Below are positions 27,166 through 34,181 of a stretch of 34,181 nt of DNA, in pieces. Positions within the stretch are counted from its first letter, which is position 1. Each line of letters starts with the position of its first letter. Made by a program: the position numbers and the translations under genes. Under the pieces are notes generated by a model that was not told the origin of the DNA, searched no databases, and saw nothing but the letters and a program-made list of their open reading frames with translations. Location of the stretch: the NCBI GenBank assembly GCA_016928555.1, contig JAFGKM010000012.1:1-34181 (forward strand). The letters are read 5' to 3'. The stretch is from Candidatus Omnitrophota bacterium (GTDB taxonomy: Bacteria > Ratteibacteria > UBA8468 > B48-G9 > JAFGKM01).

Positions 27166-27564
27166 TCACCATACGTGGAAAAGAAGTTCTCCGCCCAAAC
27201 CCTGCTCCTTTGCCTTCTTGTTGCTCAAAACACCTTTTGAGGTTGACAGCACAGCTATTCCCGCACCGCTTTTAATGTCGGGTATCCGGTTTTTGTCAAC
27301 ATAGACCCTGCTTCCGGGCTTGCTTATTTTCTTGATTTCCGTTATGGCTTTTTTCGTTTCGGAATAATAGCGGAGAAATACTTTGAGCGAAAGTTTTTTT
27401 TCCTCTTCCGCAGTTTCGTAATCTTTTATAAAACCTTCTTCTTTCAAAACCTTAAGTATCTCTTCCTTAAACCTGCTGTACGGAACGAGAACATAGTTTT
27501 TGTTGATGAGATTACCGTTCCTTATCCTGGTAATCATGTCGGACACAGTGTCGGTCATTGTCAT
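27166..27564 (-). CDS. rpsH: 30S ribosomal protein S8
   Basis: This 132-residue 16S rRNA-binding protein has TDTVSDMITRIRNGNLINKNYVLVPYSRFKEEILKVLKEEGFI at the start and SKPGSRVYVDKNRIPDIKSGAGIAVLSTSKGVLSNKKAKEQGLGGELLFHVW at the end. A strong AGGAGG ribosome binding site supports the first ATG rather than the second (two codons later). In E. coli S8 represses the spc operon through rplE mRNA; no such site can be verified here. Confidence 0.98.
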   Translation of the reverse strand: MTMTDTVSDMITRIRNGNLINKNYVLVPYSRFKEEILKVLKEEGFIKDYETAEEEKKLSLKVFLRYYSETKKAITEIKKISKPGSRVYVDKNRIPDIKSGAGIAVLSTSKGVLSNKKAKEQGLGGELLFHVW

Positions 27565-27573
27565 TTTCGCCTC

Positions 27574-27759
27574 CTACCAGCTCGCTTTCCTGACTCCGGG
27601 AATCTCGCCCTTTGACGCAAGCTCCCTGAAACATATCCTGCATATCCCGAATTTCCTGTAGTAAGCCCTCGGACGGCCGCATTTCCAGCATCTGTTCCTG
27701 CGCCTTACCGCAAACTTGGGCTCCTTTTTCATCTTCTCAAAAAAACATTTCCTTGCCAA
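27574..27759 (-). CDS. rpsN: 30S ribosomal protein S14, zinc-binding type Z
   Basis: This 61-residue protein is the short zinc form of S14 ([20 protein letters not shown]), with CWKCGR and [23 protein letters not shown]24, C27, C40 and C43 supply the zinc site. The start codon is TTG at 27759, with a GGGAGG ribosome binding site inside the end of rplE. ORF length and order are standard for the spc operon. Confidence 0.97.
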   Translation of the reverse strand: MARKCFFEKMKKEPKFAVRRRNRCWKCGRPRAYYRKFGICRICFRELASKGEIPGVRKASW

Positions 27760-27760
27760 T

Positions 27761-28306
27761 TTATTCCTCCCTTATTGGAAGTCCCATTTGTTTCAGAAGC
27801 AAAACCGTTTCCTTTTTGGTTTTAGCCGTTGTAACGAGGGTTACATTCATGCCTTTTACCTTGTATATTGAATTGTAATCTACCTCGGGGAAAATAACCT
27901 GCTCTTTAACGCCTATGGTATAGCCGCCTTTTCCGTCGGTGGAGTTTGAGGGAAGGCCGTTAAAATCCCTGACCCGCGGCAAGGCGACGGTTATCATCCT
28001 GTCAAGGAATTCGTACATCATTCCGCCTCTCAGCGTTACCGAAACGCCGCAGATGTCGCCCTTTCTCAGATTGAAGCCCGCAATCGACTTGCGGCTCCTT
28101 GTGATAACCGGCTTCTGCCCGGAAATAAGCGCCATTTCCTTCTGGGCGGCTTCGAGCACTTTCGCATCCTTGTTGTCCTTCCCTATCCCAGTATTCAAAA
28201 CAATCTTAACAAGGCGCGGTACCTGAAGGGGATTCTTGTATCCGGCAGTTTTCATAAACTCCGGCACGACTTTTTCTCTATAGTGCGTCTTTAACCTGGG
28301 CTCCAT
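27761..28306 (-). CDS. rplE: 50S ribosomal protein L5
   Basis: This 181-residue 5S rRNA-binding protein of the central protuberance carries [75 protein letters not shown] and the ending [28 protein letters not shown]. It starts directly after rplX, with its AGAGGT ribosome binding site inside that gene. Confidence 0.98.
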   Translation of the reverse strand: MEPRLKTHYREKVVPEFMKTAGYKNPLQVPRLVKIVLNTGIGKDNKDAKVLEAAQKEMALISGQKPVITRSRKSIAGFNLRKGDICGVSVTLRGGMMYEFLDRMITVALPRVRDFNGLPSNSTDGKGGYTIGVKEQVIFPEVDYNSIYKVKGMNVTLVTTAKTKKETVLLLKQMGLPIREE

Positions 28307-28307
28307 T

Positions 28308-28631
28308 TTACTTTACCTCTGCGATTTCATTGCATTTTTTGCAATATCTGACTTTTGAGCCGTCCTGAAGAGTCTTTCCCTTCAAAACAGTCCTTTTTGT
28401 GCATTTCATACAGAAATACATTACGTTGGAAACTGCAACCGGCTTTTCCATCTGCGTGATTCCGCCCTTCTTGTCAGCAGCTTTGGGCCTTGCGTGCTTG
28501 CGGACGAAGTTTATCCCTTCAACCAGAATTTTCCCCTCTTCCGGCATTACTTTTATGACCCGTCCCTTCTTGCCTCTGTCCTTGCCTTTTACCACCTGGA
28601 CAAAATCACCTTTTCTTAACCTGCATTTCAT
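28308..28631 (-). CDS. rplX: 50S ribosomal protein L24
   Basis: This 107-residue assembly-initiator protein has a KOW domain (LRKGDFVQVVKGKDRGKKGRVIKVMPEEGKILVEGINFVRKHARP). The C-terminal part has two cysteine pairs, YFCMKCTKRTV and RYCKKCNEIAEVK, suggesting a zinc ribbon absent from the E. coli protein but known in other phyla. The ATG directly follows the rplN stop (TAAATG). Confidence 0.97.
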   Translation of the reverse strand: MKCRLRKGDFVQVVKGKDRGKKGRVIKVMPEEGKILVEGINFVRKHARPKAADKKGGITQMEKPVAVSNVMYFCMKCTKRTVLKGKTLQDGSKVRYCKKCNEIAEVK

Positions 28632-29000
28632 TTATAACACCTCCGGCGCCAGAGAAATTATCTTAGTGAAATTGCTGTCGCGCAGTTCGCGGGGCACGGG
28701 GCCGAAAACTCTCGTGCCTCTCGGATTTTTTTCATCATCTATTATTACCGCGGAGTTATGGTCAAACCTTATAAGCGTACCGTCCCGCCTTTTTATGGCC
28801 TTGACCGTCCTTACCACGACCGCCTTAACCTTCTCTCTCTTCTTGACAATACCGTCCGGTATCGCATCCTTAACGCTGGCGACGATAATATCCCCCACAT
28901 TCGCATACTTCCTTCCCGAATGCCCGGGAATTCCTATCACCATGATTTTTTTCGCCCCGGTATTATCTGCCACCGTCAATACCGACATCAACTGTACCAT
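28632..29000 (-). CDS. rplN: 50S ribosomal protein L14
   Basis: This 122-residue inter-subunit-bridge protein starts [26 protein letters not shown] and carries [29 protein letters not shown] and ending [24 protein letters not shown]. It begins inside the 3' end of rpsQ, with an overlap of 38 nt. The family match is complete from the first residue, so the overlap is real rather than a start-call error. Confidence 0.98.
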   Translation of the reverse strand: MVQLMSVLTVADNTGAKKIMVIGIPGHSGRKYANVGDIIVASVKDAIPDGIVKKREKVKAVVVRTVKAIKRRDGTLIRFDHNSAVIIDDEKNPRGTRVFGPVPRELRDSNFTKIISLAPEVL

Positions 29001-29289
29001 TTTGTTCCGTTTCTCCTTTCTCTATTACCTCTTCCACTCTCCATCTCTTGCACTTGCTCAGCGGCCTGCACTGCACAATCCTGACAGTATCGCCCGCATT
29101 AGAGATATTCGATTCGTCATGCGCCATAACCTTCTTGCGGGAACATACGAATTTTTTGTAGAAAGTATGTTTGGCTTTGCTTTCTATAAGTATTACCCGC
29201 GATTTATCCATCATGCCGCTCAGGACTTTACCGGTTTTTTCAATCCTTCCCGCTCTTTTTGCTTCCGCCTTTTTCTGTACTTCTTGCAT
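28963..29289 (-). CDS. rpsQ: 30S ribosomal protein S17
   Basis: This 108-residue protein (from ATG 29289 with GGAGAG ahead; the track uses a TTG four codons upstream) has the S17 core [48 protein letters not shown] and [17 protein letters not shown]. It has about 15 extra residues at each end compared with the usual 80-90. The C-terminal extension ([17 protein letters not shown]) is encoded in the overlap with rplN and the N-terminal one in the overlap with rpmC. Confidence 0.96.
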   Translation of the reverse strand: MQEVQKKAEAKRAGRIEKTGKVLSGMMDKSRVILIESKAKHTFYKKFVCSRKKVMAHDESNISNAGDTVRIVQCRPLSKCKRWRVEEVIEKGETEQNGTVDVGIDGGR

Positions 29290-29479
29290 TTTTCTCTCCA
29301 ATAAGCGTTTTAAGTATGCTTATCTCCCTTCTCTTCTTCTTTATTACGGAAAAATTTTTTAACTGCCCAGTGTGCAGCTGGTGCTTCAGCTTATAAAGCT
29401 GGTTTTCCGTTTCCGATATCTTTGCGTTTATCTCGTCCGCCGTTGATTCGCGCCATTTATTAAGTTCTTCTTTTTTCAT
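29240..29479 (-). CDS. rpmC: 50S ribosomal protein L29
   Basis: This 79-residue exit-tunnel-rim protein has the two-helix hairpin MKKEELNKWRESTADEINAKISETENQLYKLKHQLHTGQLKNFSVIKKKRREISILKTLIGEK, followed by a 16-residue Lys/Gly/Ser tail ([16 protein letters not shown]) not found in typical L29. The tail overlaps rpsQ by about 50 nt. It begins just after rplP with an AAGAGAT ribosome binding site. Confidence 0.95.
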   Translation of the reverse strand: MKKEELNKWRESTADEINAKISETENQLYKLKHQLHTGQLKNFSVIKKKRREISILKTLIGEKNARSTEKGGSKKSGKD

Positions 29480-29482
29480 TTT

Positions 29483-29920
29483 TTATCTCTTTTCGGTTTC
29501 CGCCGCAGACACAAGCCTTCTTACTATTTTCGTCTTATAAGGTATCTTGTGTGAGGCGCGCCTCAGCGCCTCCACGGCCTGTTCGGGCGCCGTCCCCGCG
29601 ATTTCATACATAATCCTGCCGGGGAGAACGACCGCTACCCAGTGCGAAACGTCCGCTTTGCCTTTTCCCATGCGGGTTTCAGCCGGCTTTTTTGTTACTG
29701 GCTTGTCAGGGAAAATCCTTATCCATAATTTACCGCGCGATTTAAGATGGTGAGTAATCGCAATCCTGCCTGCCTCAATCTGGGAATTGGTAACCCACCC
29801 GGGAGCAATCATCTGCAGGCCGAAATCCCCGTAGAACAGGGTGCTGCCCCTTGTTGCTTTTCCCTTCATCCGCCCTCTCTGCGCTTTCCTGTACTTAACT
29901 CTTTTTGGCATCAACGGCAT
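29483..29920 (-). CDS. rplP: 50S ribosomal protein L16
   Basis: This 145-residue protein organises the A-site region of the large subunit. It carries [84 protein letters not shown]. The first ATG (29920) has GGAG at good spacing; a second ATG three codons on is possible. The 5' end overlaps rpsC by 26 nt. Confidence 0.97.
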   Translation of the reverse strand: MPLMPKRVKYRKAQRGRMKGKATRGSTLFYGDFGLQMIAPGWVTNSQIEAGRIAITHHLKSRGKLWIRIFPDKPVTKKPAETRMGKGKADVSHWVAVVLPGRIMYEIAGTAPEQAVEALRRASHKIPYKTKIVRRLVSAAETEKR

Positions 29921-30569
29921 CGTTCTTCTCCTTCTGTTTCTCTTCCAGCACTTCTCCGAGATAGACCCACACTTTCAAACCGACCGTCCCGGACCTTGAA
30001 AAAGCCGTCGAAACGGCATAGTCTATCCTCGCCCTCAAGGTATGAAGGGGAACCTTCCCCTCCATATACTGCTCCGACCTGGATATTTCTCTTCCGCCTA
30101 TTCTTCCGCTTATCCTGACTTTTATCCCCAGGGCTCCGGACTGCAGCGAAAGCGCCATTGCCTTTTTTATGGCTTGGCGGTGCGGCATCCTCTTTTCCAG
30201 CTGCATGGCTATCGAATCGGCAAGAAACTGAGCACTCTGTCCCGGAGGGTTAACTTCAAAAACGTCTAAGCTTATCTGTTTGTTGAAGACCCCGTAAAGC
30301 TCGTCACGCACCATGTCGATTTCCGAACCTTTTCTTCCGAGTATCACTCCGGGCCTCGTGGTATGTATTTTAATTATGAGTTTGTCCTTTATTTTTTCTA
30401 TGTCAATCTTGCTTATTGTGCCGCGGGGAAACCTCTCCGTGAGATATTTTCTTATGCAAACATCCTCTTTAAGCAGTTCTTTGAATTGTTTCTTGTCAGC
30501 AAACCAGTTGCCTTTCCATCCTTCAATAATTCCCAATCTCATGCTCAGAGGATTAACCTTTTGTCCCAT
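29895..30569 (-). CDS. rpsC: 30S ribosomal protein S3
   Basis: This 224-residue protein of the mRNA entry site starts [29 protein letters not shown]. The KH domain includes [27 protein letters not shown] (GRKG loop), and the C-terminal domain has [41 protein letters not shown]. The start at 30569 is preferred over the track's 30590 because MGQKVNP is the universal S3 start. It overlaps rplV by 17 nt. Confidence 0.97.
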   Translation of the reverse strand: MGQKVNPLSMRLGIIEGWKGNWFADKKQFKELLKEDVCIRKYLTERFPRGTISKIDIEKIKDKLIIKIHTTRPGVILGRKGSEIDMVRDELYGVFNKQISLDVFEVNPPGQSAQFLADSIAMQLEKRMPHRQAIKKAMALSLQSGALGIKVRISGRIGGREISRSEQYMEGKVPLHTLRARIDYAVSTAFSRSGTVGLKVWVYLGEVLEEKQKEKNDAVDAKKS

Positions 30570-30912
30570 TTTGCTTTTTTCTCCGTTCAAGTTCTTCGAG
30601 TACTACTGTAATGTGGCTGGTTCTTTTCTTAACCATTACCGCCCGTCCCATTGTGGCTGAGCGGAATCTTTTTAAAACCGGGCCTCCGTCTACGGAAATA
30701 CTCTTGATTTTCCATTCCTCGGCAGGTGATTTCTGCATTGCGTTTTTCAATGCCGAGTTTATGGTTTTCTCAACGGCGCAGGTTCCCCTTTTCGGCATGT
30801 TTTTCAGTATATTCAAAGATTCCTGCACCTCTTTGCCTTTCAACGCGTCCGTAACGAGCCTGAGTTTTCTCGGGCTCTGCCTGATATATTTTGATTTTGC
30901 GATTACTTCCAT
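30553..30912 (-). CDS. rplV: 50S ribosomal protein L22
   Basis: This 119-residue tunnel-lining protein has AKSKYIRQSPRKLRLVTDALKGKEVQESLNILKNMPKRGTCAVEKTINSALKNA and a beta hairpin reaching the exit tunnel (VDGGPVLKRFRSATMGRAVMVKKRTSHITVVLEE). It has a GGGGAG ribosome binding site and follows rpsS after 44 bp, one of the longer gaps in this part of the operon. Confidence 0.97.
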   Translation of the reverse strand: MEVIAKSKYIRQSPRKLRLVTDALKGKEVQESLNILKNMPKRGTCAVEKTINSALKNAMQKSPAEEWKIKSISVDGGPVLKRFRSATMGRAVMVKKRTSHITVVLEELERRKKQNGTKG

Positions 30913-30956
30913 TTGCTTGCTCTCTCCCCTGAAATACCCGCGCAGTCAGCCGGAAA

Positions 30957-31238
30957 TCAAGTCTTCTCTTTAGTTTTTTCCGTATGGCTGCCGTGTCCTC
31001 TGAATGTCCTGGTAGGTGCAAACTCCCCGAATTTGTGCCCTACCATATTTTCTGTAACATACACGTTTATAAACATCCTGCCGTTATGAACGGCAAAAGT
31101 ATATCCGATAAATTCGGGTATGACTACCGACGACCTTGCCCAAGTTTTAATAATGTCCTTCCTGCCGCTCTCCATATTCTTATTAACCTTTTTCAGCAGT
31201 TTTTCATTGACATAAGGGCCTTTTTTCTTTGATCTCAT
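30957..31238 (-). CDS. rpsS: 30S ribosomal protein S19
   Basis: This 93-residue head protein forms a complex with S13. It has [83 protein letters not shown], all family-typical. The ATG has a GGAGAA ribosome binding site 18 bp after rplB. Confidence 0.98.
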   Translation of the reverse strand: MRSKKKGPYVNEKLLKKVNKNMESGRKDIIKTWARSSVVIPEFIGYTFAVHNGRMFINVYVTENMVGHKFGEFAPTRTFRGHGSHTEKTKEKT

Positions 31239-31256
31239 TATATTTCTCCGGCTTAA

Positions 31257-32075
31257 TTATTTCCGTTTTTGTAATATCTTCCTGTCGGAAGGCTTGCTTT
31301 TTCTTCTTGTTTTGTATCCCTTTGTCGGCATACCCCACGGGCTCTGGGAAAGATGCCCCTTGCTCCTGCCTTCCCCGCCGCCGTGCGGATGGTCAACGGG
31401 ATTCATGGCCACGCCCCTGACCGTAGGCCTTATCCCCAGCCATCTTGTTCTTCCCGCCTTGCCTATGGATACGTATTTAAATTCAGGGTTGCTCACCTGG
31501 CCTACCGTAGCCATGCAGTCTATATTGAAAAGCCTCACTTCCCCGGATGGAAGCTTTAACTGCGCATGCTGGCCGCTCTTGACCATAACGTTGGCAAGGG
31601 TTCCTGCGGACCTTGCCAGCTTGCCGCCCCTGCCGGGTATAAGTTCTATATTGTAGACATGGACGCCTTCGGGGATTTTCCTGAGAGGAAGCCTGTGTCC
31701 CGGCTTTATGTCCGCATCCGGCCCGCATTTTATTGCATCGCCGACTTTTAAACCTGCGGGCGCAACCATGTAGCTCTTAATCCCGTCGTTGTAAACCACG
31801 AGGGCTATCCTTGCTGAGCGGTTGGGGTCGTATTCTATGCTCGCAACCCTGCCGGCTATTCCTTCCCTGCCCTTGAAATCTATCTCCCTGTACAATCTTT
31901 TATGCCCGCCGCCTCTGTGCCTTGCAGTAATCTTGCCCTGATTGTTCCGGCCCCCTGTCTTACGCATACCTGCAACCAGTTTCTTTTCCGGCTTTCTTTT
32001 GGTGATATCGGAAAAATCCTGCAGAAGGGCATGCCTCTGTCCCGGCGTAACAGGCTTCAATTTACGTAATGGCAA
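31257..32075 (-). CDS. rplB: 50S ribosomal protein L2
   Basis: This 272-residue core protein is close to the peptidyl transferase centre. It has [28 protein letters not shown], the SH3-like middle, and [39 protein letters not shown] with the universally conserved histidine. The start is TTG (32075) preceded by AAGGAGGGAGAT, because no ATG fits the family start [14 protein letters not shown]. It overlaps the end of rplW by 14 nt. Confidence 0.98.
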   Translation of the reverse strand: MPLRKLKPVTPGQRHALLQDFSDITKRKPEKKLVAGMRKTGGRNNQGKITARHRGGGHKRLYREIDFKGREGIAGRVASIEYDPNRSARIALVVYNDGIKSYMVAPAGLKVGDAIKCGPDADIKPGHRLPLRKIPEGVHVYNIELIPGRGGKLARSAGTLANVMVKSGQHAQLKLPSGEVRLFNIDCMATVGQVSNPEFKYVSIGKAGRTRWLGIRPTVRGVAMNPVDHPHGGGEGRSKGHLSQSPWGMPTKGYKTRRKSKPSDRKILQKRK

Positions 32076-32346
32076 TTTTATCTCCCTCCTTCAATGTCAC
32101 CACTGCTTTTTTATATCCAGGCTTATAACCTTCTATCCTGAATTTATAGTTCTTTTTCTTTCTCGGCATATTTACTATATTCACCTTCTCAACCTTAACG
32201 TTATATATTTCTTCAACGGCTTTCTTTATCCCGATTTTTCCTGATTTTTTGTCAACGCAGAAAGTATACTTGTTCCCGGCAGACGCCTCGTTGGATTTTT
32301 CGGTAACAACGGGAAATTTGACAATCTTAAACTGTTCACCCTTCAT
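32062..32346 (-). CDS. rplW: 50S ribosomal protein L23
   Basis: This 94-residue protein of the tunnel exit is the docking point for trigger factor and SRP. It has [57 protein letters not shown], followed by [18 protein letters not shown]. The start overlaps the rplD stop (ATGA). The second, rRNA-binding loop is typical in length. Confidence 0.97.
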   Translation of the reverse strand: MKGEQFKIVKFPVVTEKSNEASAGNKYTFCVDKKSGKIGIKKAVEEIYNVKVEKVNIVNMPRKKKNYKFRIEGYKPGYKKAVVTLKEGDKIAIT

Positions 32347-32987
32347 TGTTCTTCTCCAAGATATTCTTTTATTGCGCCAAAAACGCTTTTTTCCGCAATT
32401 ACCCTGTCGGACTTAAGAACTTCATAAGCGCTTAACTGATTTGAAAAATCGTACGTAACCGAGCTTATATTCTTCAGGGATTTTATCAGATTTCCGTTAC
32501 TTGCCCTGTCGTTGGCAAAAACAAAAAGAATTTTTTCATTTTCGCACCCTGCCTTTTTGAGAAAACCGGCAAAAACTTTTGTTCGGGGGCTCTCCAACTT
32601 CTCCGGCATAAAAAGGGCAAATCTGTCTTCATGCATTTTGTCTTTGAGAACTTCCCTGAGCGCGCTCTTCTTTACCTTCTTGGGCAGGCGCTGTCCGTAA
32701 TCTCTCGGGCTCGGCCCGAAAACAACTCCGCCGTGCCTCCATAACGGAGTCCGGCTGGAACCTACCCTCGCGCGCCCGGTGCCCTTCTGCCTCCAGGGCT
32801 TTTTACCGCTTCCGGAGACTTCTCCCCTTGTCTTTGCAGAAGAAGTTCCCTGTCTCCTGTTTGCCATATGGGCATTGACATAATAATAGATTATGTCTTT
32901 ATTCAGAGGCTTGCTTATCAGTTCCTCAGGCAGAGACTCCTCCGCAACAATTTTTCCCTGCATGTCGTAGACATTTATCTTTTTCAT
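32343..32987 (-). CDS. rplD: 50S ribosomal protein L4
   Basis: This 214-residue protein has a globular domain and the long tunnel loop RRQGTSSAKTRGEVSGSGKKPWRQKGTGRARVGSSRTPLWRHGGVVFGPSPRDYGQRLPKKVKKSALREVL. In E. coli L4 also controls the S10 operon by binding a long leader; the predicted leader here is too short for that. The start overlaps rplC (ATGA) and the end overlaps rplW (ATGA). Confidence 0.98.
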   Translation of the reverse strand: MKKINVYDMQGKIVAEESLPEELISKPLNKDIIYYYVNAHMANRRQGTSSAKTRGEVSGSGKKPWRQKGTGRARVGSSRTPLWRHGGVVFGPSPRDYGQRLPKKVKKSALREVLKDKMHEDRFALFMPEKLESPRTKVFAGFLKKAGCENEKILFVFANDRASNGNLIKSLKNISSVTYDFSNQLSAYEVLKSDRVIAEKSVFGAIKEYLGEEQ

Positions 32988-33622
32988 TTTTTCAACGCCT
33001 TTCTCACCACTATATATCCGTTTGAAGGTCCCGGCACCGCACCTTTCAGGAGAAGAAGGTTCTCTTCCGGAAGAACCCTGACAACAAGAAGATTTTGCAC
33101 CGTCACCCTTTTATTTCCCATATGTCCCGCCATGCGCTTGCCTTTAAAAACTCTCGCCGGGGTGGTTCCGCCTATTGAACCTGGGGCCCTGTGGGACATT
33201 GAGCCGTGAGTCGCGCCGCCGCCTTTGAAATGATGCCTTTTCACGACGCCCTGGAAGCCTTTTCCGATAGACCTTCCCGTAACGTCAACGTATTCTCCCT
33301 CTTTGAATATCTCCACGGTAAGTTTCTGCCCGACGGAAAATCCCTCGGCATCCTTATCGCTCCTCAGGCGCATTTCCTTCAGAACCTTCATGGCGGGAAG
33401 CTCTTTTTTCCTGAAATATCCCGCTGCGGGCCTGTTAAGCTTTTTCTCGGAGACTTCTTCAAATCCGAGCTGAACCGCCGTGTAGCCGTTTTCCTTCTCT
33501 TTCTTTATGTCAGTTATCCAGCAGGGCCCTGTTTTAACTATCAAAACAGGGAGAAGTCTGCCGTCCTGCCCCGCAAACATCTGGCTCATACCGATTTTTC
33601 TGCCTATTAAACCTATCTTCAT
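32984..33622 (-). CDS. rplC: 50S ribosomal protein L3
   Basis: This 212-residue assembly protein starts MKIGLIGRKIGMSQMFAGQDGRLLPVLIVKTGPC. The long loop reaching the peptidyl transferase centre is GVVKRHHFKGGGATHGSMSHRAPGSIGGTTPARVFKGKRMAGHMGNKRVTVQNL. The track begins eight codons earlier; the ATG at 33622 has a GAGGAGAAGAGG ribosome binding region and matches the family start. Confidence 0.98.
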   Translation of the reverse strand: MKIGLIGRKIGMSQMFAGQDGRLLPVLIVKTGPCWITDIKKEKENGYTAVQLGFEEVSEKKLNRPAAGYFRKKELPAMKVLKEMRLRSDKDAEGFSVGQKLTVEIFKEGEYVDVTGRSIGKGFQGVVKRHHFKGGGATHGSMSHRAPGSIGGTTPARVFKGKRMAGHMGNKRVTVQNLLVVRVLPEENLLLLKGAVPGPSNGYIVVRKALKK

Positions 33623-33676
33623 TCCTCTTCTCCTCGCACACAACACACGCTCCGAATGAATTCTTGCCTGTGATTA

Positions 33677-34012
33677 TCAACTGAGTTTCATCTCAACTTC
33701 CACGCCGGCAGGTAAATTTAGCTTGCTGAGCGAATCTACTGTCCTTGCAGTCGGTTCTATCACGTCTATCACTCTCTTGTGAACCTTTATCTGAAACTGC
33801 TCCCTGCTTTTCTTGTTTACGTGGGGCGAACGCAAAACCGTGTAAACTTCTCTCTTTGTCGGAAGAGGGACAGGCCCGGAAATCTTTACACCGGTTTTTT
33901 TGAGCATCTCTATGATCTCTTTTGCAGACTGGTCCAGCAGCCTGTTGTCAAAAGCCTTTAGTTTAATCCTCATTCTTTTTCTTTCCATGACTCCTTCTTT
34001 GTTGACATCCAT
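33677..34012 (-). CDS. rpsJ: 30S ribosomal protein S10
   Basis: This protein of up to 111 residues sits in the small-subunit head and also binds NusB in transcription antitermination. The core is [82 protein letters not shown]. The ATG at 34012 has AAGGGA at good spacing; in-frame ATGs at codons 9 and 14 are alternatives, and family members usually start close to codon 10-14. It is the first gene after the predicted S10 promoter. Confidence 0.96.
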   Translation of the reverse strand: MDVNKEGVMERKRMRIKLKAFDNRLLDQSAKEIIEMLKKTGVKISGPVPLPTKREVYTVLRSPHVNKKSREQFQIKVHKRVIDVIEPTARTVDSLSKLNLPAGVEVEMKLS

Positions 34013-34056
34013 AACGTTCCCTTGGATTTTGGAGTTGCAATATAAGCAAAATGGTT

Positions 34057-34084
34057 ATTATAACACAAAAAAAATAATTTGCAA
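34057..34084 (-). promoter_or_regulatory. Sigma-70-type promoter of the S10 operon
   Basis: On the minus strand TTGCAA (34079-34084) lies 16 bp from a perfect TATAAT (34057-34062). A start 6-8 nt further on leaves about 35-40 nt of leader before the rpsJ ATG at 34012. The sequence around it is AT-rich, with a T-run between the boxes. No terminator is seen between the tuf stop and this site, so read-through from tuf is also likely. Confidence 0.8.
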
Positions 34085-34094
34085 CAAAAATATT

Positions 34095-34181
34095 TTACTT
34101 GCTTATTTCCGTTACGGCTCCCGCGCCGACGGTCTTTCCGCCTTCCCGCACGGCGAAGCGCTGGCCCTTTTCAAGAGCCAC
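34095..34181 (-). CDS. tuf: Elongation factor Tu, C-terminal end (partial)
   Basis: The last 28 codons of an ORF entering from the right edge read VALEKGQRFAVREGGKTVGA, then GAVTEISK and TAA. This is the conserved end of EF-Tu domain 3 (typically MRFAIREGGRTVGAGVV). EF-Tu delivers aminoacyl-tRNA to the ribosome. The order tuf-rpsJ is the standard end of the str operon. The rest of the gene lies outside the window. Confidence 0.95.
   Translation of the reverse strand: MALEKGQRFAVREGGKTVGAGAVTEISK

Noticed and set aside
28399-29304. 301-aa plus-strand ORF over rplX, rplN and rpsQ
   Set aside because: It is antisense to three well-defined ribosomal protein genes and is low in recognisable protein features.

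Overview
This 34.2 kb window comes from a diderm bacterium of moderate GC content. The diderm call rests on a TolC-type outer-membrane lipoprotein, a periplasmic adaptor and an ABC efflux permease. The S10/spc/alpha ribosomal superoperon is in bacterial order. Several proteins are of the cysteine-bearing, probably zinc-binding type (S4, S14, L36, L24, Adk), and rpmD (L30) is missing. With a UroD-like methyltransferase homologue and gaps full of palindromic repeats, this loosely suggests an uncultured lineage such as Omnitrophota, Ratteibacteria or other PVC relatives. The phylum is a guess that a marker-gene tree would settle.

Layout: all genes are on the minus strand except two near 8-9.4 kb, so transcription runs from high to low coordinates. 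34181-18680 holds the end of tuf, then rpsJ-rplC-rplD-rplW-rplB-rpsS-rplV-rpsC-rplP-rpmC-rpsQ-rplN-rplX-rplE-rpsN-rpsH-rplF-rplR-rpsE-rplO-secY-adk-map-infA-rpmJ-rpsM-rpsK-rpsD-rpoA-rplQ and a probable rpoZ. pilT, a CPBP membrane protease and purD follow. 15430-9865 is a tripartite efflux operon (TolC-like, HlyD/MacA-like adaptor, ATPase, MacB-like permease), interrupted by a 200-bp palindromic element. 9612-8057 holds a broken AbiEi-type antitoxin fragment, a CvpA-like membrane protein with a cysteine-rich tail, and a small secreted coiled-coil protein. 7898-175 is a HAD phosphatase, eno, an FtsB-like protein, serS, an M20 amidohydrolase, a UroD-like protein and a D-aminoacylase-type amidohydrolase.

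No defence system, CRISPR array, complete mobile element, tRNA or rRNA is visible. The most unusual signal lies between the genes. Nearly every gap longer than about 60 bp is filled by an imperfect palindrome, from at least five different-looking families. Three gaps of the alpha operon (upstream of rpsM, rpsD and rpoA) share an 18-nt edge, GTTCGGGGTAAAGGAGAT with at most one change, which contains or abuts the Shine-Dalgarno sequence of the next gene. A related element sits against the eno ribosome binding site, and a larger one fills the gap between the efflux ATPase and permease. Other points of interest are a near-leaderless promoter at the HAD gene, a strong S10 promoter with a leader too short for E. 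coli-type L4 control, the missing L30 gene, and an ATGA-coupled rpoZ-pilT pair.
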